Shown here: positions 33,885 through 42,595 of the stretch, piece by piece
How positions within the stretch are numbered: position 1 is the stretch's first letter
How the letters are laid out: each line of letters starts with the position of its first letter
NCBI RefSeq assembly: GCF_013114835.1
Contig: NZ_JAAVLW010000003.1
Coordinates: 620,001 to 684,000 of the forward strand
DNA length: 64,000 nt
Origin: Bradyrhizobium archetypum
GTDB taxonomy: Bacteria; Pseudomonadota; Alphaproteobacteria; Rhizobiales; Xanthobacteraceae
Direction: 5' to 3'
Position numbers and translations under genes: made by a program
Notes under the pieces: model-generated
The model's input: only the letters and a program-made list of their open reading frames with translations
The model's database searches: none
Told to the model about the DNA's origin: nothing

Positions 33885-34281
33885 GAAGAGAGCCGATGGT
33901 CGCTCATCGGCTCGCCAACGCCTCGCCATCCCGAACGGCGAGGCCACCGGACGCCCCCGCAACCTCCGGGAGGGCATGGAACCCGGACCTCGACCCCCGT
34001 AACGGCCCGGCCGGGCTGGACTTCCGGCAGGCAAATTCCCTATTGGTAACCTAAAGTTAACCAAGCTTAGCGTCTGGTTAGGGACGGAATGACGCGCTGA
34101 CAGCCCTCGTTTTGACATGTTGGCAGGGGAAGCAAGGCCCGGCTTTCGGCGGGCCCCCCATGCGACACAAGAGAGGCTTCTCGCGCTGGCGCAAATCGCC
34201 GCGCCCGACGCGCGGCTGTGAAACCGGCAGCCATTTGCTCCCGGAGGAATTAGGGACACTTGCGTTGAGAGGATACCGCTC

Positions 34282-34995
34282 ATGAATCCCGCCGACGTGG
34301 CTCCGTCAGCCCTGCCGATGGTCTCGGCCGACGTGTCGCTGATCGCGCTGTTCCTGCAGGCGCACTGGGTCGTGAAGACCGTCATGCTGGGATTGCTGGC
34401 CTGCTCGGTCTGGGTCTGGGCGATCGCGATCGACAAGATTTTCCTTTATTCGCGCACCAAGCGGTCGATGGACCGCTTCGAACAGGCGTTCTGGTCCGGT
34501 CAATCGATTGAGGAGCTCTACCGCGCGTTGTCGGCGAAACCGACGCAATCGATGGCCGCCTGCTTCGTCGCAGCGATGCGCGAATGGAAGCGCTCGTTCG
34601 AGAGCCAGTCGCGCTCCTTCGCCGGCCTGCAGATGCGGATCGAGAAGGTGATGAACGTCTCGATTGCGCGCGAGGTCGAGCGGCTGGAGCGGCGGCTGTT
34701 GGTGCTGGCAACCGTCGGTTCGGCGGGGCCGTTCGTCGGCCTGTTCGGAACCGTCTGGGGTATCATGTCGAGCTTCCAGTCGATCGCCGCCTCGAAAAAT
34801 ACCTCGCTGGCAGTTGTGGCGCCCGGCATCGCGGAGGCGCTGTTTGCGACCGCTATCGGGCTTATCGCTGCCATCCCCGCGACCATTTTCTACAATAAGT
34901 TTACGTCCGAGGTGAACCGGCAGGCGCAGCGGCTGGAAGGCTTCGCCGACGAATTTTCAGCCATCCTGTCGCGCCAGATCGACGAGCGGGCGTAG
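34282..34995 (+). CDS. tolQ: Tol-Pal system proton-channel subunit TolQ
   Basis: The 237-residue inner-membrane protein has three membrane helices (VVKTVMLGLLACSVWVWAIA, LLVLATVGSAGPFVGLFGTV, APGIAEALFATAIGLIAAIP), the conserved GPFVGLFGTVWGIM motif and the cytoplasmic loop between helices 1 and 2. With TolR it forms the proton-driven motor that energises TolA during outer-membrane constriction. It starts the tolQRAB run; ybgC is far upstream. Confidence 0.95.
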   Translation: MNPADVAPSALPMVSADVSLIALFLQAHWVVKTVMLGLLACSVWVWAIAIDKIFLYSRTKRSMDRFEQAFWSGQSIEELYRALSAKPTQSMAACFVAAMREWKRSFESQSRSFAGLQMRIEKVMNVSIAREVERLERRLLVLATVGSAGPFVGLFGTVWGIMSSFQSIAASKNTSLAVVAPGIAEALFATAIGLIAAIPATIFYNKFTSEVNRQAQRLEGFADEFSAILSRQIDERA

Positions 34996-35031
34996 GACGG
35001 CACATGACGAGCGCATCGTGAGATTAAGATC

Positions 35032-35508
35032 ATGGCGATGAACATGGCAGGTTCGGCTGGGGGCGGCGGTGGACGCCGCGGCCGGCGTCGTGCCGCCGTG
35101 ATGGCGGAGATCAACGTCACGCCGATGGTCGACGTGATGCTGGTGCTGCTCATCATCTTCATGGTGGCGGCGCCGCTGATGACCTCGACCATCGACATCG
35201 ATCTTCCCGTGGCCGGCGGCGGCAAACAGCTCCAGGCCAACGCGCCGCCGCTGACGCTGTCGGTCAAGCGCACCGGCGGTGCCTGCAATTCGAACATCGA
35301 ACTCTATCTCGGCGACACGCTGGTCCCGGCCAATGAGCTCCTGCCCAAGATCACGGCGATCAAGGAGACCAGATCGGAGGCCGAGAGGGTGGTATACCTG
35401 CGTGGGGACAAGGACGTCTGCTACACGGATATGATGAAATTATTGGGGTATATTCGGCAGGCGGGGTTCAAGGCGAACATTGTGATCGTGCCGGAGCAGG
35501 GGTCCTGA
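35032..35508 (+). CDS. tolR: Tol-Pal system protein TolR
   Basis: The 158-residue protein has one membrane helix whose first residues carry the conserved proton-path Asp: EINVTPMVDVMLVLLIIFMV. It continues with LPVAGGGKQLQANAPPLTLS and ends in the TolR periplasmic domain (VVYLRGDKDVCYTDMMKLLG). It partners TolQ. A Gly/Arg-rich N-terminus (GGGGGRRGRRRAAVM) faces the cytoplasm. The gene is 36 bases downstream of tolQ. The periplasmic part includes two Cys residues. Confidence 0.94.
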   Translation: MAMNMAGSAGGGGGRRGRRRAAVMAEINVTPMVDVMLVLLIIFMVAAPLMTSTIDIDLPVAGGGKQLQANAPPLTLSVKRTGGACNSNIELYLGDTLVPANELLPKITAIKETRSEAERVVYLRGDKDVCYTDMMKLLGYIRQAGFKANIVIVPEQGS

Positions 35509-35564
35509 GCCATGCAGCACGCGAGGGCTGACTTGGGGGAAAACTTGGGAGCGGGAAAGCGCAA

Positions 35565-36497
35565 GTGAAGGTCAAGGTCGACAAGACGGTTCTGGCGTCG
35601 GTTGCCCTGCACGTGCTCGTGCTGGGGTGGGTGATGCTGTCGTTCTCGACCAAGGCGCTCGAAATGCCGCCCGAAGATTCGGTTGCGGTCGATGTGGTTG
35701 ACTCCAATCAGCTTGCCAAGGTGATGGCCGGCATGAAGACCGGCAAGAAGGAAAATCCGAAGCCGCTGGTCGAGAAGCTCGCCGAAGCGAAGCCCGTCGA
35801 TGACGCCGTCGGCAAGATCACCGAGAAAGCGCCTGTTGTGACGGAGACTGCGGCACCGCCGCAGCCGAAGGCCGAGGAAAAGCCGGTCGAGAAGAAGCCC
35901 GACCCGCCGAAAGTCGTCGAGAAGCCGAAGGAAGAGCCGAAGCAGGTCGAGAAAAAGCCTGATCCGCCGAAGGTCGATCAGATCGGTGACACCATCAAGA
36001 AGGAAGAGAAGAAGCCGCCGCCGAAGCCGGTGCAGGCCGCCAAGCCGCCGGAGCCGCCGAAGCAGCAGCGCATCGTGGAACGGCACTTCGATCAGAGCCA
36101 GATCGCGGCGCTGCTCGACAAGCGCGACCCGACGCGCCAGGCCGCGACCGGCGACACGATGAATTCCAATGCCGCGCTCGGCACGGCCAAGGGTGCAGCC
36201 GCAGATAATTCCGCCACCTGGGGCTCGATGTTCCAGCGGCAGGTTGAACGCTGCTGGAAGAAGCCCTATGGCGGGATCGAGTCGCAGAAGCCTGAAGTTG
36301 CGTTTGCCATTCGTCTGAAGCGCGACGGCACGCTCGAAGGCGCGCCGGTTCCGGAAGGGGTTCCGGCGACACCCTACCTTCGGGTCTACCAGGAAAGCGC
36401 GCTGCGGGCGATCATCGAATGCCAGCCGTACAAGCTGCCGGCGGCGTTCTATGACGAATGGAAATATTTCGCGCCGGTGTTCAAGGAAAAAGTCTGA
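35565..36497 (+). CDS. tolA: Tol-Pal system periplasmic spanner TolA
   Basis: The 310-residue protein has an N-terminal anchor ([20 protein letters not shown]). A long Lys/Pro/Glu-rich periplasmic arm follows, with repeats such as [20 protein letters not shown] and [14 protein letters not shown]. The C-terminal domain with [13 protein letters not shown] and [14 protein letters not shown] contacts TolB or Pal. It joins inner and outer membranes. The start is GTG at 35565. The arm is Pro-rich rather than Ala-rich, as is common in rhizobia. Confidence 0.93.
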   Translation: MKVKVDKTVLASVALHVLVLGWVMLSFSTKALEMPPEDSVAVDVVDSNQLAKVMAGMKTGKKENPKPLVEKLAEAKPVDDAVGKITEKAPVVTETAAPPQPKAEEKPVEKKPDPPKVVEKPKEEPKQVEKKPDPPKVDQIGDTIKKEEKKPPPKPVQAAKPPEPPKQQRIVERHFDQSQIAALLDKRDPTRQAATGDTMNSNAALGTAKGAAADNSATWGSMFQRQVERCWKKPYGGIESQKPEVAFAIRLKRDGTLEGAPVPEGVPATPYLRVYQESALRAIIECQPYKLPAAFYDEWKYFAPVFKEKV

Positions 36498-36523
36498 TTG
36501 CGCTCGCCGGTGGGCGATCACAC

Positions 36524-37900
36524 ATGAGCAAGATCGAAGCGATGACTTATAAAGATGGATTGCCGAACATGTCGTTCCGCCCGAGCCGCCGGCAGGTTCT
36601 TTCTGGTATGGCTGCGCTTGGCGCATTTGCAGGCGGTCCCAATGCGTTCGCGCAGGCACCAAAGCGGGTGCCAATTCAAGAGGGCGAGTTTACGCCGCTT
36701 CCGATCGCGATTACGAATTTCGTGGCGGGCACGCCGGGTGACGCCGAGGTCGGCGTCGGCGTGTCTCAGGTCATCACCAACAACCTCAAGCGCAGCGGGT
36801 TGTTCGCGCCGATCGATCAAGCCGCCTTCATCGAGCGCATCACCAATCCCGACAACCCGCCGCAATTTCAGAGCTGGAAGCAGATCAGCGCGCAGGCGCT
36901 GGTGCTGGGCCGCATGACCCGTCAAGGCGACGGCCGCCTCAAGGCCGAATTCCGCCTCTGGGACGTCAACACCCAACAGCAGCTCGCCGGCCAGCAATAC
37001 TTCACTTCGCCGGAATATTGGCGGCGCATCGCCCACATCATCTCCGACCAGATCTACGAGCGCCTGACCGGCGAGAAGGGCTATTTCGACAGCCGCGTCG
37101 TGTTCGTCGACGAGACCGGATCGAAGGAGCGCCGCGTCAAGCGGCTGGCGCTGATGGATCAGGACGGCGCCAATGTCCGCTACCTCACCAAGGGTTCCGA
37201 TCTGGTGCTGACGCCGCGCTTCTCGCCGTCGACGCAAGAGATCACCTACATGGAGTTTGGCCAGGGCGATCCGCGTGTCTATCTGTTCAACGTCGAGACC
37301 GGGCAGCGCGAGATCGTCGGCAACTTCCCCGGCATGTCGTTCTCGCCGCGGTTCTCTCCGGACGGCCAGCGCATCATCATGAGCCTGCAGCAGGGCGGCA
37401 ACTCGAACCTGTTCGTGATGGACCTGCGCTCGAAATCCATGACGCGGCTGACCGATACGCCGGCGATCGACACCTCGCCGTCCTATTCGCCGGACGGCAG
37501 CCGGATCTGCTTCGAATCCGACCGCGGCGGCAAGCCGCAGATCTATGTCATGCCGGCCAACGGCGGCGGCGCGCAGCGCATTTCGTTCGGCGACGGCAGC
37601 TACTCGACGCCGGTCTGGTCGCCACGCGGCGACTACATCGCCTTCACCAAGCAGGGCGGCGGCGTGTTCGCGATCGGCATCATGAAGACCGACGGTTCGG
37701 GCGAACGGATCCTCACCTCGGGCTTCCACAACGAAGGTCCGACCTTTTCGCCGAACGGGCGGGTGGTGATGTTCTTCCGCGATCCCGGCGGCAGCGGCGG
37801 GCCGTCGTTGTATACGGTCGATATCTCTGGTCGTAACGAATTGCGGGTACCAACGCCCGGTTTCGCCTCCGATCCGGCTTGGTCGCCATTGTTGTCTTGA
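36524..37900 (+). CDS. tolB: Tol-Pal system periplasmic beta-propeller TolB
   Basis: The 458-residue protein has a signal with a twin-arginine-like start ([20 protein letters not shown]), the N-terminal domain ([33 protein letters not shown]), and WD-like propeller blades with the TolB repeats [40 protein letters not shown] and [18 protein letters not shown]. It binds Pal and TolA. ATG 36524 or 36569 may be the start; both keep the signal intact. The SRRxVL motif suggests Tat export, although TolB normally uses Sec; this is untested. Confidence 0.93.
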   Translation: MSKIEAMTYKDGLPNMSFRPSRRQVLSGMAALGAFAGGPNAFAQAPKRVPIQEGEFTPLPIAITNFVAGTPGDAEVGVGVSQVITNNLKRSGLFAPIDQAAFIERITNPDNPPQFQSWKQISAQALVLGRMTRQGDGRLKAEFRLWDVNTQQQLAGQQYFTSPEYWRRIAHIISDQIYERLTGEKGYFDSRVVFVDETGSKERRVKRLALMDQDGANVRYLTKGSDLVLTPRFSPSTQEITYMEFGQGDPRVYLFNVETGQREIVGNFPGMSFSPRFSPDGQRIIMSLQQGGNSNLFVMDLRSKSMTRLTDTPAIDTSPSYSPDGSRICFESDRGGKPQIYVMPANGGGAQRISFGDGSYSTPVWSPRGDYIAFTKQGGGVFAIGIMKTDGSGERILTSGFHNEGPTFSPNGRVVMFFRDPGGSGGPSLYTVDISGRNELRVPTPGFASDPAWSPLLS

Positions 37901-38083
37901 TGGAACCCGTCTGCCCGGACCACCTTGGCGTTAATGGCAAACATTGCCTAGGCCGATGATTTTTCAGGAGAATTTTGTCGCGGGCTGGTGAAAGGCAACG
38001 TGTTGGTAACGATGTTCCCTCAGAAAGACTTCATCTCCAGAGGGTAACACTACGCCTCCGACAGGACGCCAGTACATTTCCAC

Positions 38084-40408
38084 ATGCAGCTCGCAAATCA
38101 GAGCGGAGAGCCGGATCAACAAACGTCGCCGTATCTTCGCGCGGCGTTGATCGATTCGCTCTTTGAGACTTCCGCTCCGATGCTGACGGGCCTCGTCTTC
38201 GGAGCCGGCGCGGCAGCCATGACCGCGCTGAAGACGGGAGAAACCCTCATCTGGGCGTGTGTCGCGCTTCTCGTCTTCGCAGGCGTCGTCCGCGCGATTG
38301 TCCTGCAGCGCTACCACGCGCGCAAATCGATCCCGACCGTTGAGGAAGCTGCGCTGTGGAAGAAGCGCCATCTGATGGGGGCGATGATCCAGGCGGCTGC
38401 ACTCGGCATATGGTGCTCCGCCACGCTGTTGGTCAGTGACGATGCGCTCGCCCATATGATCTGCTTGTCCGTCACCACCGGGATCCTGGCGTTAGGTGCG
38501 GGCAGGGCCTATGGACGGCAGTGGATATTCCAGTTGCAGGCTGCACTCATCTTTGGTCCAACTGTAATCGCGCTGGCGTTACGTGGTACGCCCTATTACA
38601 TGGCCATGTCAGTCGTGTGCGCCGCATTTCTCGTGGCTGTTCTGCAAATTTCGGCCAACTTGCACAGAATATTCATGCAGGCGCTTGTGGCACGGGAGCG
38701 CGAGGCGGCGCTGGCCGGCCAGTTCGATGCCGCGCTGAACAACATGCCACATGGGCTGTGCATGTTTCGCGCCGATGGCCGGCTTGCGGTGATGAATCAT
38801 CGTTTCGCCGAGATCATGAACTTGTCCGATAAATTCTTGCAAGGCGGTGCCAGCGACATCGTCTCCGCCTGCGTCGCCTCCGGCGCGATCTCGGCGGCGA
38901 GCGCCAGCCTCATCCTGCAAGAAGTCGACGATTCCCGGGCCACCGAAATCATCACGGCCGATCCGGACTTCAGCAAGAACCGATCGCTGTCCTGGACGTT
39001 CCAGCCGATGGCCGACGGCGGCACCGTCATGCTGGTGGAGGACATCACCGAGCGCAAGGACGCGGAAGCCCGGATCAGCCATCTGGCCCGCTACGACGAA
39101 CTGACCGAACTCCCCAACCGGGTCAACTTCCGCGACGAGATCGGACATCTTCTGGCGGGCCATCAGGGCGCCGAACAGTTGTCAGCGCTGCTGTTCATCG
39201 ACCTCGACCAGTTCAAACAGGTCAACGACACGCTCGGTCATCCCTGCGGCGACCAGTTGCTGTGCGCCGTGGCTGGTCGCTTGCGTGAAATGCTGCGGCC
39301 CGAGGATTTCGTGGCTCGCTTCGGTGGCGACGAGTTTGTTGTATTCCAGCAGAACATCCAGTCCGCCGATGACGCCGCTGGTCTGGCGCGGCGCATCGTC
39401 GATCGGCTGAGCGAGCGCTACAAGATCGACAACCATCTGGTCGAGATCGGCGCCAGCGTCGGCATCGCCATGACCTCGCGCGGCGTCAGCGCCGACACCC
39501 TGTTGAAAAATGCCGATATGGCGCTGTACCGCGCCAAGGCCGACGGCCGCGGCACCTTCTGCTTCTTCCGCGAGGAGATGGCGCAAATCGTCGAATCCCG
39601 CCGCATCCTCGAACTGGACCTGCGCAAGGCGCTGGCGAACGAGGAGTTCGAGCTGTTCTTCCAGCCGCTGGTCAATCTCAAATCCGGCCGGATATCGACC
39701 TGCGAGGCGCTGATACGCTGGAATCATCCAGTTCGCGGCACAGTGTCGCCGACCGACATCATTCCGATCGCCGAGGACATGGGCCTGATCGTCGATCTCG
39801 GCCGCTGGATCTTGCGCAAGGCCTGCATGGAATGCATGAAGTGGCCCGAAGGCGTCAGCGTCGCCGTCAACTTCTCGCCGCAGCAGTTCCATCAGCGCGA
39901 TGTGCTCAGCGAAGTCCGCTATGCGCTCGAGGTTTCCGGTCTGCCCGCAAACCGGCTCGAAATCGAGATCACCGAATCCTCGCTGCTGCGTAACACGCAG
40001 TTGACCCACGACGTGCTGTCGCAATTGCATTCGCTCGGCGTGCGGATCTCGCTCGACGATTTCGGCACCGGCTATTCGAGCCTCAGCTATCTGCACAACT
40101 TCCCATTGCAGAAGGTGAAGATCGACCGCTCCTTCCTGGAAGGGATCGATAGCGACCGTCCGCTGACGCTCCTGCGCGGCGTGGCGCGGCTTTCAGCCGA
40201 TCTTGGAATGTCGGTCGTGGTTGAGGGCATCGAGACCAACGAGCAACTCGAATTGATCAGCGCCGACGGAGCGGTAACGGAAGCGCAGGGCTATCTGTTC
40301 AGCCCGCCGGTCCCGGCCGTGCGCGTCCGGCAGTTGCTCAATGCGTCGCATGGTCGCCGCATGCCTGACGATCAGTTGGTCATTGTCCCTTCGCGATCGA
40401 TCGCCTGA
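38084..40408 (+). CDS. Membrane-bound GGDEF-EAL cyclic-di-GMP enzyme
   Basis: The 774-residue protein has about five membrane helices in the first 200 residues (MLTGLVFGAGAAAMTAL; LIWACVALLVFAGVVRAIVL; MIQAAALGIWCSATLLV; ICLSVTTGILALGAG; FGPTVIALALRGT). A PAS-type domain follows (FDAALNNMPHGLCMFRADGR), then GGDEF (LTELPNRVNFRDEI; motif RFGGDEFVV at 412-420) and EAL (CEALIRWNHP at 540-549; EITESSLL; DDFGTGYSSLSYLHN; VVEGIET). Both active sites look intact, so it could make or degrade c-di-GMP. It sits between tolB and pal, followed by an acyltransferase gene. Confidence 0.92.
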   Translation: MQLANQSGEPDQQTSPYLRAALIDSLFETSAPMLTGLVFGAGAAAMTALKTGETLIWACVALLVFAGVVRAIVLQRYHARKSIPTVEEAALWKKRHLMGAMIQAAALGIWCSATLLVSDDALAHMICLSVTTGILALGAGRAYGRQWIFQLQAALIFGPTVIALALRGTPYYMAMSVVCAAFLVAVLQISANLHRIFMQALVAREREAALAGQFDAALNNMPHGLCMFRADGRLAVMNHRFAEIMNLSDKFLQGGASDIVSACVASGAISAASASLILQEVDDSRATEIITADPDFSKNRSLSWTFQPMADGGTVMLVEDITERKDAEARISHLARYDELTELPNRVNFRDEIGHLLAGHQGAEQLSALLFIDLDQFKQVNDTLGHPCGDQLLCAVAGRLREMLRPEDFVARFGGDEFVVFQQNIQSADDAAGLARRIVDRLSERYKIDNHLVEIGASVGIAMTSRGVSADTLLKNADMALYRAKADGRGTFCFFREEMAQIVESRRILELDLRKALANEEFELFFQPLVNLKSGRISTCEALIRWNHPVRGTVSPTDIIPIAEDMGLIVDLGRWILRKACMECMKWPEGVSVAVNFSPQQFHQRDVLSEVRYALEVSGLPANRLEIEITESSLLRNTQLTHDVLSQLHSLGVRISLDDFGTGYSSLSYLHNFPLQKVKIDRSFLEGIDSDRPLTLLRGVARLSADLGMSVVVEGIETNEQLELISADGAVTEAQGYLFSPPVPAVRVRQLLNASHGRRMPDDQLVIVPSRSIA

Positions 40409-40575
40409 CCTCAGCCTGATCAATCCCAGTGTGTTCGTGCTATCGACACAGCTACCCCGGGTTTTTGCGGGCTGCAAGGTTAACCCTAACGTGTCTAAGC
40501 CTTTGCATTTTTGTTAAGGAGCCGTTAATCTTTTAGTACTCGTGGAAGTTGTTGTCGAAGGTCAGGAGTTATCAG

Positions 40576-41316
40576 ATGAAGCCCAGCGCCGAACCGCGCA
40601 CTTCGCTCTTTGTGCCGGAGTCGGGGTTATCTGATCGCGTCGATTACCGACTCATGGAAACTCCAGAGGAAAAGGATTGCATCTATTTGATGCGTTACAA
40701 AGCCTATCTGCATGGCGGAGTAACCGCGCCGTCGGAGTCTCGGCGCGTCAGCGATCATTACGACGATGCGCCCAACGCCTGGATATTCGGAATCTATGTT
40801 GACGGAGAACTTTGTAGTTCTATCCGCCTCAACGTCGTAACGTCAGAATGCCGGATTTCCGGTTCAGCCGATTTGTTCGGCGACGTTCTTCACCCGCGCC
40901 TCGATCAAGGCGAAGTTTTCATCGATCCGCTTCGTTTGGCTGCGGACCCCGAAAAAGCGAGGCGGTTTCCTGACCTTCCCTATCTGACGGTGCGGCTGGC
41001 CTATCTGGCATGTGAGCATTTCAATGCCGATACCGGCCTCGCGCTCGTTCGTGCCGAGCACCAGGCGTTCTATCGCCGGGTATTCATGTCCGAGGTCATC
41101 GCCGAACCGCGTTCGTTTCCGGGCTTCCTGCCAAAAGTGTCGTTGCTGGCGTCCGACTACCGGACCGTGCGGGAAAAGGTCATGACCCGTTTTCCCATCA
41201 TGCGTTCAACATCGGTCGAGCGCCGGATGCTGTTTCAGCGCGCCGGCGAGCGCCGTTTCTCGCCGCGTGGGGTCGTCACATCCTTCGAGCAGGCCTCGAT
41301 CGTTCCGACTTCCTGA
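40576..41316 (+). CDS. FeeM/autoinducer-synthase-like N-acyltransferase
   Basis: The 246-residue protein has the GNAT-like core of N-acyl amino acid synthases: YRLMETPEEKDCIYLMRYKA, RRVSDHYDDAPNAWIFGIYV, DGELCSSIRLNVVTSE, LDQGEVFIDPLRLAADPEKA, PYLTVRLAYLACEHFNADTG and ALVRAEHQAFYRRVF. The ...FIDPLRLA.. and ..LVRAEHQAFYRRVF segments resemble FeeM (long-chain N-acyl tyrosine synthase) and, more remotely, LuxI-type synthases; the product is not predictable. An AGGAG site precedes ATG 40576. It follows the GGDEF-EAL gene by 167 bases and precedes pal. Not a classical LuxI: the R-F-E-W residues are not in canonical spacing. Confidence 0.78.
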   Translation: MKPSAEPRTSLFVPESGLSDRVDYRLMETPEEKDCIYLMRYKAYLHGGVTAPSESRRVSDHYDDAPNAWIFGIYVDGELCSSIRLNVVTSECRISGSADLFGDVLHPRLDQGEVFIDPLRLAADPEKARRFPDLPYLTVRLAYLACEHFNADTGLALVRAEHQAFYRRVFMSEVIAEPRSFPGFLPKVSLLASDYRTVREKVMTRFPIMRSTSVERRMLFQRAGERRFSPRGVVTSFEQASIVPTS

Positions 41317-41610
41317 ACCGGCCGGACAACGACGGACCAGACGATCCAGGCCCATAGGCCCTATCCGAATCCGCTGCTCGTCATGCCACCCGTTGCCCGA
41401 ACGCCGCAAATCCGGTGATTTCGGCCCATGCGCACTTGCCTTCACCCTCGCGCCACATTTACAAACCATTAACTATCGCAGTCGCTTTTCACGGTTTGTC
41501 GGCATTTGATCGGGTCTGGCAAGGTTCCATCAAGGTTGACGGAACGTTCGTTTAACCATCGAGCTGTAGACCGGATAACAGTCGAAAAACGTGAGCGTGG
41601 AGGCTCCGGA

Positions 41611-42102
41611 ATGAAATACCAGATGCGTATCCTCCAGGGATGGAAGCTGGCGGCTGTGGTCGCTGTGGCGCTGTCGATGGGCGCCTGCGCCAAGAACAAC
41701 GTCGGCGCTGATGGAGCGATGGCGAGTGCGGCCACCCCGGGCAGCCAGCAGGATTTCGTGGTCAATGTCGGCGACCGCGTGTTCTTCGAGAGCGACCAGA
41801 CAGATCTGAGCCCGCAGGCGATCGCAACGCTCGACAAGCAGGCGCAGTGGCTGCAGACCTACAACCGCTATTCGTTCACCATCGAAGGCCATGCCGACGA
41901 GCGCGGTACCCGCGAATACAACATCGCGCTCGGTGCACGCCGCGCCCAGTCGGTGCGCAGCTATCTCGCCTCGCGCGGCATCGATCCGAACCGCATGCGC
42001 ACCATCTCCTACGGCAAGGAGCGTCCGGTCGCGGTCTGTAACGACATCTCCTGCTGGTCGCAGAACCGCCGCGCCGTCACGGTGCTGAATGCCGGCGCCT
42101 GA
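41611..42102 (+). CDS. pal: Peptidoglycan-associated lipoprotein Pal
   Basis: The 163-residue outer-membrane lipoprotein has signal LAAVVAVALSMGAC with lipid-modified C26. An OmpA-like domain follows: FFESDQTDLSPQAIATLDKQ, FTIEGHADERGTREYNIALG, ARRAQSVRSYLASRGIDPNR and NRRAVTV, which bind meso-diaminopimelate in peptidoglycan. ATG 41611 follows GGAGG. It is separated from tolB by 3.7 kb because of the two inserted genes. A strong terminator follows at 42127. Confidence 0.95.
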   Translation: MKYQMRILQGWKLAAVVAVALSMGACAKNNVGADGAMASAATPGSQQDFVVNVGDRVFFESDQTDLSPQAIATLDKQAQWLQTYNRYSFTIEGHADERGTREYNIALGARRAQSVRSYLASRGIDPNRMRTISYGKERPVAVCNDISCWSQNRRAVTVLNAGA

Positions 42103-42126
42103 GCTGAGAGCTTCCGCAAGCTTTCA

Positions 42127-42152
42127 AAACCGGCGCCTTTAGGCGCCGGTTT
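42127..42152 (+). terminator. Rho-independent-type terminator after pal
   Basis: AAACCGGCGCC-TTTA-GGCGCCGGTTT is a perfect 11-base stem with a 4-base loop, followed by CGTTTGG. It lies 25 bases after the pal stop. Confidence 0.75.
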
Positions 42153-42221
42153 CGTTTGGCATTACGCTGTCGGGCCAAGTGGATGCCGGCTCAGGCTAAG
42201 GAAATGCACCAAGAAGTTGAT

Positions 42222-42425
42222 CTAGCCTCTCAGGATAAAATTCCGGATGAGTGCCAACGCTCGTTCCGGCGCATCGGGCACCACGCCATGCCCGCAATCC
42301 GCGAATCTTTCGAACTGCACGAGATGCGGCGGTAGCGCGGCGGCGATGTCCGCCTGGCTCTCGATCGGATGCATTGGATCGCCCTCACCGCCGAGCACTA
42401 GCGTCGGGCAGCGGATGCAGGGCCC
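42222..42425 (-). pseudogene. C-terminal remnant of an alpha/beta hydrolase
   Basis: A minus-strand frame encodes CPTLVLGGEGDPMHPIESQA, LVQFERFADCGHGVVPDAPE and RALALIRNFILRG, the final third of an alpha/beta hydrolase with the catalytic Asp and His regions. The N-terminal two thirds, including the Ser nucleophile elbow, are absent: upstream sequence becomes unrelated and reaches the cpoB start within 120 bases. The fragment is therefore a truncated relic between pal and cpoB. Confidence 0.65.
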
Positions 42426-42595
42426 CCTCGATTTGTGAACGGCCCGCCCGGCCATGCGGCTTGTCTTGAAGGAGATACTAAACCATACCGGGATCCAGTG
42501 AGCCGATTCGGAAACGCCAGTCACAATTCCGGCGTACTCCCCCACTCAATGTGTTCTGCTTTCGTTTGACACGTGATTTCCGTCGTCAGGGCAAA

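Larger units (their letters stand above)
33030..34281. other. 1.25 kb without genes between ferritin-like gene and tolQ
   Basis: I find no coding frame with supported features. The middle is filled by a long repeat (33355-33770) and a REP-like hairpin (33794-33884). The last 250 bases before tolQ hold an AT-richer stretch (TAACCTAAAGTTAACCAAGC near 34047) where the tol promoter should lie. Confidence 0.7.

Noticed and set aside
35421..36674. 417-codon minus-strand frame over tolA
   Set aside because: It is the complement of the Lys/Pro-rich TolA arm, giving artificial Leu/Arg runs.
40576..41316. Classical LuxI-type acyl-homoserine lactone synthase
   Set aside because: Similarity is to FeeM-like N-acyltransferases; canonical LuxI residues and spacing are not evident and no luxR gene is adjacent.
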